A stretch of DNA of 64,000 nucleotides from a virus, in IMG/VR virus record IMGVR_UViG_3300021137_000001, positions 1-64,000 of that record. One strand, given 5' to 3'. Positions 52,611-60,044 of the stretch are shown piece after piece (positions within the stretch are counted from its first letter, which is position 1; the number at the start of each line of letters is the position of its first letter). The notes beneath the pieces are model-generated. The model searched no databases and was not told the origin of the DNA. It was given only the letters and a program-made list of their open reading frames with translations. A program made the position numbers and the translations under genes.

Positions 52611-53436
52611 CCGAACAGAAATATCTAAACCGGCCAATGTATATAATTTACATATAGAAAATGACCACAACTATATTGTCGACGGAGCAGTGGTGTCAAA
52701 TTGTCATATGGCCAAAGCGGATGCGCTGAAAACTTTATTAACGGGAGTGATGTCACACATACCTATCCGATGGGGCTTAACGGGCACAATACCTAAAGAA
52801 ATGTACGAGTTTATGAGCCTAAAGTGTTCATTGGGTGAAGTCATTGGGCGTTTAAGTGCAAGTGAATTACAAGATCAGGGTGTACTTGCTAACTGTCATG
52901 TAAACGTTGTACAGCTAATAGACCATGTTGAATATAAGGATTATCAAAGCGAGTTAAAATATCTATTAGAGACAGACGCACGTATTGATTATATAAGTAA
53001 AATGATAGAGCGTATTAGATTAACTGGCAATACACTTGTCTTAGTTGATCGCATCGCACCGGGCAAAGCATTAGTTGAGCTAGTTAAAGATGCTGTGTTT
53101 GTATCAGGAGGAACAAAAGCAAATGATAGGAAAGAAAGTTATGATGAGTTTGCAACCAGTGATAACTTTGTTGCTGTTGCCACTTATGGGGTTGCTGCTG
53201 TTGGTATCAATATCCCTCGCGTTTTTAACCTTGTGCTCATTGAGCCTGGTAAGAGCTTTGTGCGGGTCATCCAAAGTATCGGGCGTGGCATTCGTAAAGC
53301 GGAAGACAAAGATTTCGTCCAAATCTGGGACGTAACGTCAACTTGTAAGTTTGCTAAACGACATCTTACAGTCAGAAAGAAATTTTATTCTGAGGCCTCA
53401 TATCCTTACGCAATAGAAAAAACCGAATGGAAATAA
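52597..53436 (+). CDS. uvsW: C-intein fused to UvsW helicase C-half
   Basis: Residues 1-35 are the C-intein: NVYNLHIENDHNYIVDG (block F) and VVSN (block G, Asn at 52699-52701). The C-extein starts Cys-His (52702), completing the DECH box, then motif III WGLTGT, VRVIQSIGRGIRK (motif VI) and VLVDRIAPGKALVEL (motif IV). 244 residues of extein. Short C-intein with a long N-intein is the canonical split position, unlike the terL intein. Confidence 0.9.
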   Translation: MKLINRTEISKPANVYNLHIENDHNYIVDGAVVSNCHMAKADALKTLLTGVMSHIPIRWGLTGTIPKEMYEFMSLKCSLGEVIGRLSASELQDQGVLANCHVNVVQLIDHVEYKDYQSELKYLLETDARIDYISKMIERIRLTGNTLVLVDRIAPGKALVELVKDAVFVSGGTKANDRKESYDEFATSDNFVAVATYGVAAVGINIPRVFNLVLIEPGKSFVRVIQSIGRGIRKAEDKDFVQIWDVTSTCKFAKRHLTVRKKFYSEASYPYAIEKTEWK

Positions 53437-53455
53437 TTAATCAAGGAGCATTAAA

Positions 53456-53533
53456 ATTCACATCCTCACCTTAGAAAATACCGCATACGAAATGAATGAA
53501 ATCCCAGATGAAGTGGAGGATTTACGCTTTGCG
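53456..53533 (+). repeat. direct repeat, left copy
   Basis: 78 bases nearly the same as 54485-54562 (differences mostly at third codon positions). Between the copies lie the 72-residue and oxygenase genes. Confidence 0.85.
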
Positions 53534-53608
53534 CTATTTGGATTGAATTCTGACAGATTATGTAGACCAAAAGATTTTAGCAACACCACCATACCTTATG
53601 AATACTAA
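53456..53608 (+). CDS. truncated duplicate of the 166-residue protein gene, ATT start
   Basis: 50 residues. AAGGAGCATTAAA precedes ATT 53456, giving (M)HILTLENTAYEMNEIPDEV. The first 26 codons are near-identical to the gene at 54485; after that the sequence diverges (GLNSDRLC...). The ribosome leader is also shared in style with the AAA+ gene. Probably a relic of duplication rather than a functional gene. Confidence 0.5.
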   Translation: MHILTLENTAYEMNEIPDEVEDLRFALFGLNSDRLCRPKDFSNTTIPYEY

Positions 53609-53816
53609 CATAGTTTGCGCTATGTTGGAATATTTTGATACAAATGCAATTAGTATTACAGATAATGTAGGTGTAATATTACCTGCTGATCCAAAGTGTG
53701 CGGACTATTATCTGTATAACGCATGGATTATTAAAACAAAACAAATTGATCAAATAGTATGGTCTGATGAACTTGTTGCTAGTTTGCCATTTGACAGAAC
53801 ATTACGTAGACATTAA
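53598..53816 (+). CDS. small hypothetical protein
   Basis: 72 residues, beginning inside the end of the truncated gene. MNTNIVCAMLEYFDTNAISI then NVGVILPADPKCADYYLYNAW. It could be the rest of an older reading frame now fused to the duplication; no ribosome site is obvious. Unknown. Confidence 0.45.
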   Translation: MNTNIVCAMLEYFDTNAISITDNVGVILPADPKCADYYLYNAWIIKTKQIDQIVWSDELVASLPFDRTLRRH

Positions 53817-53836
53817 ATTTAGAAAAGGAAACAACA

Positions 53837-54472
53837 ATGATTTATAAAGTAGATTTACCTCCGCCTCATCCGGGCATTATTAAATATTGTCTTGAAAATA
53901 TATTAGGAACTCACTTAGACTGGGCGTATACATGGCATGACCAATTTATCGCACCGCACATACCTGCAGGAACAACACCGGTATCATCTTATATACATCC
54001 ATTTCTACCTGAAAGTTTGGTATTTAAACAGATTAATATACAGTATAAAACGTATTTTAGTAAACCCGTTAGACCTGCAATTGTTATGTTTACTAATAAC
54101 TCCACAGATCATAAATTTGCTAGTCTAGTACCGCATTGTGATAAGAATCGAACATTTTCTATTAATTATATAATAGAACAGGGCGGCGCCGAAGTCACCA
54201 CATCATTTTATCGAGAAGGTAGAGAAAATCCGGATTTATCAGTGGCAGAATTTGGATATCCTAATCAGTTAACACTTGAAAATGTTTATGTATGTCCGAA
54301 AAATTCCTGGTCGATGCTTAATGTTCAGCAATATCATGGCGTTGATAATATTGAATCTACTAGAATCGTGTTTATGTTAATGTCGCTGGATAATTTTGAT
54401 AGATCAGTAGAAGAAATATATAAAGAGTTAGAACATTTAACAACACCACTGGAACCAATTAACAAGGATTAA
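53837..54472 (+). CDS. 2-oxoglutarate/Fe(II) oxygenase-like protein
   Basis: 211 residues. PHCDKNRTFSINYII supplies H-x-D, and the distal QQYHGVDNIESTRIVFML gives His then Arg, the double-stranded beta-helix pattern of 2OG-Fe(II) oxygenases. AAGGAAACAACA ribosome site. Substrate unknown; the enzyme may modify an amino acid or nucleobase. It is inside the segment bounded by the direct repeats. Confidence 0.7.
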   Translation: MIYKVDLPPPHPGIIKYCLENILGTHLDWAYTWHDQFIAPHIPAGTTPVSSYIHPFLPESLVFKQINIQYKTYFSKPVRPAIVMFTNNSTDHKFASLVPHCDKNRTFSINYIIEQGGAEVTTSFYREGRENPDLSVAEFGYPNQLTLENVYVCPKNSWSMLNVQQYHGVDNIESTRIVFMLMSLDNFDRSVEEIYKELEHLTTPLEPINKD

Positions 54473-54484
54473 TACCATAATACT

Positions 54485-54562
54485 ATGCATATACTAACAT
54501 TAGAAAATACCGCGTACGAAATGAATGAAATCCCTGATGAAGTGGAGGATTTACGCTTTGCT
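54485..54562 (+). repeat. direct repeat, right copy
   Basis: Pairs with 53456-53533; see that entry. The copies are about 1.03 kb apart. Confidence 0.85.
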
Positions 54563-54985
54563 ATTTTAGACAACAGTGATCCAAAGAATCCGGACTATTT
54601 CTTTATCCCACTAATCTTTTTAGAATCATTTAACAGCCCTGCACTTGTATTAAACATCGGTGGCAACATGGTAAAGATGCCGGTTGATTGGCAAGTGCTA
54701 ATCGGCGAACCAGACATTGGTGATTTAGAAGTAATACCATTAACTAGCATCAATGACAGGGGCTTTAGTGTATTCGAATTCAATCCAATCTCGAGCTTTA
54801 AGCCAGAGTTCTTTAAGATTGAGATTGTAGACATCTATCAAGACGTTAAATGGTACTTCCCAAAACTTAAACCAGGGCAGATGCTGGCTGTACCAATTGA
54901 ATCAGGCGACAAGCCATTATGCGCTTACTTTGTTAAAGACATTTCGAGACAAAGTGAAGTCGTGGATTATTCAAAGATATTTTAA
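54485..54985 (+). CDS. conserved hypothetical protein (full-length copy)
   Basis: 166 residues. MHILTLENTAYEMNEIPDEVED, then FFIPLIFLESFNSPAL, VDWQVLIGEPDIGDLEVIPL and GQMLAVPIESGDKPLCAYF. Mostly beta. It is the intact parent of the duplicated 5' end at 53456. The role is not recognised; it lies one base before the small membrane gene. Confidence 0.7.
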   Translation: MHILTLENTAYEMNEIPDEVEDLRFAILDNSDPKNPDYFFIPLIFLESFNSPALVLNIGGNMVKMPVDWQVLIGEPDIGDLEVIPLTSINDRGFSVFEFNPISSFKPEFFKIEIVDIYQDVKWYFPKLKPGQMLAVPIESGDKPLCAYFVKDISRQSEVVDYSKIF

Positions 54986-55156
54986 ATGGCACGTAAACAT
55001 ATTTGGCGGATGTGGGCTAAGGCACTTGGCGACAAGGCTGGGCTCACCGATAAAGAAGCAGATACAGTTGCATTAATACGCACTATAATTGTGTTAACAT
55101 ATCTGCTAACTAACTTTACTATTGTTGCAGGTGTACTGCGACATTGGAATGGATAA
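54986..55156 (+). CDS. small membrane protein
   Basis: 56 residues: MARKHIWRMWAKALGDKAG then VALIRTIIVLTYLLTNFTIVAG and VLRHWNG. One transmembrane helix with basic ends. It has the style of a short, widely shared protein of T4-like aquatic phages. Overlaps the next gene by one base (TAATG). Function unknown. Confidence 0.7.
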   Translation: MARKHIWRMWAKALGDKAGLTDKEADTVALIRTIIVLTYLLTNFTIVAGVLRHWNG

Positions 55157-55383
55157 TGATATTTGAAAGCCCGGACAAAGGTAAGACTGTGTACAGTAGG
55201 GAAGTGGGAGAAACAGCCCGCACACTACATAGCATGGATGATGACATACAAGATATGTTTGCAACTATACGCGAAGAGAGACTATGGGAGAACATTCGCT
55301 GTGAAGCAAAGACAAATATCGCTTTACAAAACGCCCTCGAACATGCTATAATGATATATAAGTTAAGCAAAGAGTATGAATAA
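55156..55383 (+). CDS. small hypothetical protein
   Basis: 75 residues from ATG 55156. MIFESPDKGKTVYSREVGET, then HSMDDDIQDMFATIREERLW and ALEHAIMIYKLSKEYE. Helical. Coupled to both neighbours by overlaps. Unknown. Confidence 0.65.
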   Translation: MIFESPDKGKTVYSREVGETARTLHSMDDDIQDMFATIREERLWENIRCEAKTNIALQNALEHAIMIYKLSKEYE

Positions 55384-56371
55384 ATTACATATTAGACAAC
55401 ATTTAGATCGCCTGACTACTAAGAAAATATTAGTAGTCGATGAGTCTGATCTACTTGCCGATGAGATAATTTCCACTGATTCATATGATAGTATAATATT
55501 TGATTATGCAACCCCATATATTCAACAGTTAAATGAACTTAAAATAGTTGAGTTGTTAATACAACTAAATTTATCTATACCGTGGATAATAATAACATCA
55601 AATTTTACTTATTATAAAAATAATAATCCACATATAATATATTATCCAATTTATTTTATTGATGGCATTGATAAAGCTGGGCAACGAATAGAGATATGGG
55701 GACCTCGCTTATATAATTTAAGTTTTATGTCGTATCATTTGCACTGGCATCGATTATTGTCGTTGTTAGCATTATATAAACAAACATGGTTTACTACTTG
55801 CCTACTAAATTTATTGCCTATTGCCCAAATGAATTCAAGTCAATTACAAGGATATCAAAATGGTATACTATTGTTAACTAAGGATGAATTGTTATCATTA
55901 AATGAATTGTTTAAATTAGCTCCAATTGTTGCAGACGACACCGATGATCAACGAGAGATTGTGAATATACAAAATCGAGCATTCACTGATTGCTATATAA
56001 ACATGTTTACTGAATCTGATTACGCAAAACCATTTATAACAGAAAAAAGCATAAAACCTTTTTTATCAGGGCAATTCACTGCGGTGATGGCACATAAAGG
56101 AGTATATACCCATTTACAAGATTTAGGATTTGATTTATTTCAAGAATACATTAATTTAGAATTTAATATAATAGACATAAATGATGCAAGAAATGCAATT
56201 AATAATGTGATTGATCAAATTTCTAAATTATTACCTAATATAGAACAAGTATGGAATGATACCTATATTAGACGTAAGCATAATTATGAACTTGCAATAT
56301 CGCCTGCATTGCGCAGTGAATTGTGTAGAGAATTAACAGAACAATTAAATAAAGATAAAGAGACTATATAA
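55376..56371 (+). CDS. glycosyltransferase-like protein
   Basis: 331 residues, AT-rich and Ile/Asn/Tyr-rich compared with its neighbours. The C-terminal FITEKSIKPFLSGQFTAVM then GVYTHLQDLGFDLF strongly resembles the sugar-nucleotide-binding part of fucosyltransferase-like (GT10-type) enzymes (ITEKxxxPFLxGxxP, YLxxxGFxxF). N-terminal half is less clear. Likely accessory gene for glycan modification. Confidence 0.6.
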   Translation: MNKLHIRQHLDRLTTKKILVVDESDLLADEIISTDSYDSIIFDYATPYIQQLNELKIVELLIQLNLSIPWIIITSNFTYYKNNNPHIIYYPIYFIDGIDKAGQRIEIWGPRLYNLSFMSYHLHWHRLLSLLALYKQTWFTTCLLNLLPIAQMNSSQLQGYQNGILLLTKDELLSLNELFKLAPIVADDTDDQREIVNIQNRAFTDCYINMFTESDYAKPFITEKSIKPFLSGQFTAVMAHKGVYTHLQDLGFDLFQEYINLEFNIIDINDARNAINNVIDQISKLLPNIEQVWNDTYIRRKHNYELAISPALRSELCRELTEQLNKDKETI

Positions 56372-56610
56372 TGGCATATAACCCAGCCCAATTTAAAGCA
56401 AAGAAGAAACGTGCAGTAGATCCAAATGCGCCACCGCGCCCTAACTTGCTAGCACATGAAAAGAAAATGAAAGAGTCGCAAGCGGCATTTGAAGAACTGT
56501 ATCATAGAGTGCATCAACAAGCAGAGTTGATTGAAAGTTTGCGCACAAAGTTTCAATTTTTAGAACACACAGTGAATTACATTGTGGCTAAACTTAAAGG
56601 TAACAAATGA
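56371..56610 (+). CDS. small coiled-coil protein
   Basis: 79 residues. Basic, Pro-containing N terminus (QFKAKKKRAVDPNAPPRPN), then heptads QAAFEELYHRVHQQAELIESL and KFQFLEHTVNYIVAKLKGNK. Overlaps neighbours by one and four bases. Unknown. Confidence 0.65.
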   Translation: MAYNPAQFKAKKKRAVDPNAPPRPNLLAHEKKMKESQAAFEELYHRVHQQAELIESLRTKFQFLEHTVNYIVAKLKGNK

Positions 56611-57071
56611 GTTCAAGTTTACAAATTAGTGATGAGATGGCAGCATATGATCGCAAAGATCGTGCTTACTACGATAACTTTACAGACGAAGATGTGAAGA
56701 AGTTTAGCACATACTTAATGCTACGTTATGGCGCAAGCGTTACTGGGTCAAGTGATTTACAAGCATACTATGTTATGGCAGTAAACGAACGTGTAAACAA
56801 AAACTTCTTTGACTTAGGCAAACACCCGAAGTTACAATGGTTACTTTGTACAACAGTAAGCCCGGGAATGGGCAGACAAAGTCATTACTGGCAGGGTACT
56901 AAGAAGAAAGAAGGCGATAGCAAAGCAGTAAAGTTTCTTGCTAAACTATATCCTAATTTAAAACAAGATGAGCTCGATGTACTTGTTGCAATCAATGATA
57001 CTAAAAGTCTTAAACTGCTAGGGCAAACAATGGGTATGGATGATAAGGCAATTAAGAAAGAGCTTGGATGA
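56607..57071 (+). CDS. possible clamp-loader small subunit gp62
   Basis: 154 residues. HPKLQWLLCTTVSPGMGRQSHYW, then KAVKFLAKLYPNLKQDELDVLVAIND resembles the central helices of gp62, which with gp44 loads the sliding clamp. T4 gp62 is 187 residues. No gp44 or gp45 is seen nearby in this window, so the call is tentative. Confidence 0.45.
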   Translation: MSSSLQISDEMAAYDRKDRAYYDNFTDEDVKKFSTYLMLRYGASVTGSSDLQAYYVMAVNERVNKNFFDLGKHPKLQWLLCTTVSPGMGRQSHYWQGTKKKEGDSKAVKFLAKLYPNLKQDELDVLVAINDTKSLKLLGQTMGMDDKAIKKELG

Positions 57072-57805
57072 TTAACGACATTGTTAGCGCATGGAAGGAT
57101 AGCAACATAGCAAAGCCCGCGGGATATACGTGTAAGTATTGCGAGCGTAGTTTTCAACGTGAGAAAACACTTGCTGCGCATCAGTGCGAACCAAAGCGCA
57201 GATGGCAACAGGAAAAAGAAGTCGGTGTACAGTTTGGCTTACAGGCATACTTACGCTTCTTTGAACTGAGTCAAGGTAGCGCAAAGACAAAGAGCTACGA
57301 AGATTTTGTTACAAGCCCTTACTACACAGCATTTGTTAAGTGTGGCAGATACATGATTGATGTACGTGCAGTGAACCCAAAAGCGTTTATTGAATATGTA
57401 CTTAAACAAAACAAGAAGATTGATCATTGGACACACGAAGTAGTATACTTAGAATACTTACATCAGTATATGCGCAAAGAAGCAGTGTCGGATGCGCTTG
57501 AAAGAGCATTAACGGAGATGCAAAAATATGTGGACGAAAATACAGAATTATTTCCGAATGGGTTCAGAGACTATTTTAGAGTGGCTAATCCAAACCGTGT
57601 TTGCCATCATATTGCTAATGGGCGTGTCAGTCCTTGGATTGTGTTTAACTGTGATTCGGGCATTGCATTTCTTGGTGAGTTGGGCGAAGAGCAAGTTACA
57701 CAAATAATTAAAATGATTGACCCGGAGTACTGGCAACGTAAGTTTAAAGATTACTTGGCTGATACTGAATGGACTAAACAGATTTTAAAAGATGCCGGGC
57801 TATGA
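57068..57805 (+). CDS. zinc-finger-containing phage protein
   Basis: 245 residues. CKYCERSFQREKTLAAHQC (residues 22-40) is a C2H2/C2HC-like finger at the N terminus. The rest is helical with YEDFVTSPYYTAFVKCGRYM, LEYLHQYMRKEAVSDALER and FNCDSGIAFLGELG. The design suggests a DNA-binding phage protein, perhaps replication-linked. Overlaps the previous gene by four bases. Confidence 0.65.
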   Translation: MINDIVSAWKDSNIAKPAGYTCKYCERSFQREKTLAAHQCEPKRRWQQEKEVGVQFGLQAYLRFFELSQGSAKTKSYEDFVTSPYYTAFVKCGRYMIDVRAVNPKAFIEYVLKQNKKIDHWTHEVVYLEYLHQYMRKEAVSDALERALTEMQKYVDENTELFPNGFRDYFRVANPNRVCHHIANGRVSPWIVFNCDSGIAFLGELGEEQVTQIIKMIDPEYWQRKFKDYLADTEWTKQILKDAGL

Positions 57806-58389
57806 CAATTAAGTTTAAATCCGACATTGATATCGATTTTGCTGACCGAACAGAGATATTGAATTTAATAGATCATGTACCTGCGAGCATACTAACTAAT
57901 GGTAATTTTCGAAAACATGCGTCTGGAATCTATGTAACGGACATCCCACAAGACCCATTTACAGCACAAGCAAGTATTGATTATGATGTTGCTGAAGATA
58001 GAGGTTATGTTAAACTGGACTTTCTTAACGTAAACTTATACAAGCAAGTACGTGACGAAGCACATTTAATTGAACTTATGCGTGAACCGGACTGGGCTCG
58101 ACTATATGACCCAGACTTCTGTGCGCAATTGATGCATGTAAATGCACATTATGATACATTGATTAAAATGCCCGAAGCAGTAAACACTATTCCGCGACTA
58201 GCAATGTTCCTTGCTATCATACGTCCTGCAAAGCGACACTTGGTTGGTAAAACTTGGAAAGAAGTTGCTGAAACTGTGTGGGATAAACCCGATGATGATA
58301 CTTATTACTTTAAGAAGGCGCATTCGATTTCGTACAGCCAATTAGTTGTTGTTAATATGAATTTAATAGAAGAACAATTAATGTTGTAA
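57802..58389 (+). CDS. conserved-looking hypothetical protein
   Basis: 195 residues. FKSDIDIDFADRTEILNLI then TNGNFRKHASGIYVTDIP and IRPAKRHLVGKTWKEVAETVW. DIDFADR gives two acidic residues near the start. The style is that of a phage replication accessory protein. The 3' end overlaps the convergent HNH gene by 12 bases. Confidence 0.6.
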   Translation: MTIKFKSDIDIDFADRTEILNLIDHVPASILTNGNFRKHASGIYVTDIPQDPFTAQASIDYDVAEDRGYVKLDFLNVNLYKQVRDEAHLIELMREPDWARLYDPDFCAQLMHVNAHYDTLIKMPEAVNTIPRLAMFLAIIRPAKRHLVGKTWKEVAETVWDKPDDDTYYFKKAHSISYSQLVVVNMNLIEEQLML

Positions 58390-59067
58390 TCGTTTTAATT
58401 CGGCAACTTTTCTGGCAGCATCTCCTAATTTTCTTTTATGCTCTTCTGTTCTAACAGGTTTTGGTTTTCTTAATTTAGCCTTTCGTTCTTCGGATAATGG
58501 TATTCCCTTCAACTTCGATACTTTGCCTGTTTGTGAGATTGATTTCTTCCGTTTGGTTTCTTCTGAATCGGGTATTCTGTGTTTGTGTGCTTCGCTCATT
58601 TTTAATTTAGTTTCGAGTGAATGTTTCTTTCGTGCGATACCTTTTTGTGCATTGGAAATTTTTTGTCGTGTTTCTGCAGAACACACACGCTTTGTTAATT
58701 GTTGGGTTACCAAATTTGATCTTTCTATTCTTAAATTTTCATACACCCTGCTAGTGATGTTAGTGGTATATCTAGGTTGAGTAACAGACATTCGCTTCAT
58801 TGAAAACAACGCAAAAATCATCGATGTTCGACCTGGGCCAGTGGTAATTTTACTTAATAACCAATGACAAATAAAATGTTCTCTTGCTGTTAATTTAACT
58901 AAATTACCTAATTCGTTGCTTCCTAATAAAGAACGAGGAATAATATGATGAGTTTCGTAATATACATACTCGGGATTACTTTTTTTTAATTTTTTTCGAT
59001 TCTGTGATTTTGCGGTATTGATTATATTATAATACCAGATAGTGTATTTGTTATTAATAAATAACAT
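58378..59067 (-). CDS. HNH homing endonuclease, second copy
   Basis: 229 residues. FINNKYTIWYY, then YYETHHIIPRSLLGSNEL and NLVKLTAREHFICHWLLSKI form the HNH core, closely parallel to the gene at 8528. The second half has NUMOD-type repeats (TRQKISNAQKGI, TKLKMSEAHKHR, ETKRKKSISQTG, ERKAKLRKPKP). AGGAG ribosome site; a late element on the minus strand lies at 59130-59137. Invading free-standing gene. Confidence 0.9.
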   Translation of the reverse strand: MLFINNKYTIWYYNIINTAKSQNRKKLKKSNPEYVYYETHHIIPRSLLGSNELGNLVKLTAREHFICHWLLSKITTGPGRTSMIFALFSMKRMSVTQPRYTTNITSRVYENLRIERSNLVTQQLTKRVCSAETRQKISNAQKGIARKKHSLETKLKMSEAHKHRIPDSEETKRKKSISQTGKVSKLKGIPLSEERKAKLRKPKPVRTEEHKRKLGDAARKVAELKRLQH

Positions 59068-59129
59068 AGCTGTAACTCCTAAATAGTTATAGAGTAGTTG
59101 GATATGTCTAGTATCGTGAACTACATTAA

Positions 59130-59137
59130 TATTTATC
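59130..59137 (-). promoter_or_regulatory. late promoter element before HNH gene
   Basis: Minus strand GATAAATA, 62 bases before the ATG at 59067. Confidence 0.45.
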
Positions 59138-59511
59138 TATTGAACACGTCTTACCAACGTGATGGAACGGCGCTTACTGCGCTTTGCTGCAATTTCTCTT
59201 AGACTTACGTACGGCCCGTGTTGTATTACGACATCTTTACTGTTGAATGTTTTTAAACAAACTCTAAACTCTACCCAATCCTGCTTTAAAAATACGTTAA
59301 TAGGTATAAGTCTATTACTCTCCCACCACCACTGATCTGCCATAGCTAAAAACACTGTTTTCTGCTCCAATGTTCGTAGTGCAGCGAAGTCATATATAGT
59401 GGTGATGAATTCATCTGCGTTCTGAACCACGCCAATATATTCATTACCACCATACGTTAAGAACGACATGAAAGGGTATTGATCTAATAAAATCTTGTGA
59501 CTGTCTTCCAT
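59137..59511 (-). CDS. hypothetical basic-tailed protein
   Basis: 124 residues from ATG 59511 (a start further upstream at 59556 would overlap the opposite-strand late promoter). MEDSHKILLDQYPFMSFLTYG, then EFITTIYDFAALRTLEQKTVF and a basic end SLREIAAKRSKRRSITLVRR. Divergent from the fibre block. Could bind nucleic acid. Unknown. Confidence 0.6.
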   Translation of the reverse strand: MEDSHKILLDQYPFMSFLTYGGNEYIGVVQNADEFITTIYDFAALRTLEQKTVFLAMADQWWWESNRLIPINVFLKQDWVEFRVCLKTFNSKDVVIQHGPYVSLREIAAKRSKRRSITLVRRVQ

Positions 59512-59520
59512 TGGATTCCG

Positions 59521-59528
59521 TATAAATA
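59521..59528 (+). promoter_or_regulatory. late promoter TATAAATA of the fibre genes
   Basis: Exact T4 late octamer, 21 bases before the ATG at 59550. Confidence 0.7.
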
Positions 59529-59549
59529 TGTGATAAGGGATAAAACATA

Positions 59550-60044
59550 GTGCCACTCATTACTTCATATTTATACGAGAATATTATCGAGGTTCAGATT
59601 CTGGACACAAATCCCACAATTAAAACAAGGAATAATGTCGTGTATAGCAGACCAATCAAAATTTACCAAGGAATAGATAATCCTGTTCAAGTTCATATTA
59701 AGAATCAAGATCAAAAATCAGTAAATTTGACGGGCTATGCAGTACAAATAGACATACAAGATCCATTAGTACAAGGGTCGATGGAAAGTTTAGCTGTAGA
59801 CATGACAGACATAACAACAGGACAAGGTACGGTAATTATTACACGTGATGTTGTAAACTCGTTAGATCAACGATACTATAAACTAACTATTAAATTAATT
59901 AAACAAAGTAATAATGCAGAACGCCCGTTGTATATTGACAGCAACTTTGGCGCACTGTTAGATTTAGAAGTATTACCGGGTTGGTATGAAAGCATGCCAC
60001 TCACATTAAACTCAGATGAAGTAATTGACGGTGGAACAATATAA
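59550..60044 (+). CDS. baseplate/fibre adaptor-like protein
   Basis: 164 residues. YSRPIKIYQGIDNPVQVHIKN, then NLTGYAVQIDIQDP and GQGTVIITRDVVNSLDQRYY: a BppU-like N-domain beta sandwich used as a baseplate-to-fibre connector. The downstream gene overlaps by one base. A late promoter precedes it. Confidence 0.65.
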   Translation: MPLITSYLYENIIEVQILDTNPTIKTRNNVVYSRPIKIYQGIDNPVQVHIKNQDQKSVNLTGYAVQIDIQDPLVQGSMESLAVDMTDITTGQGTVIITRDVVNSLDQRYYKLTIKLIKQSNNAERPLYIDSNFGALLDLEVLPGWYESMPLTLNSDEVIDGGTI

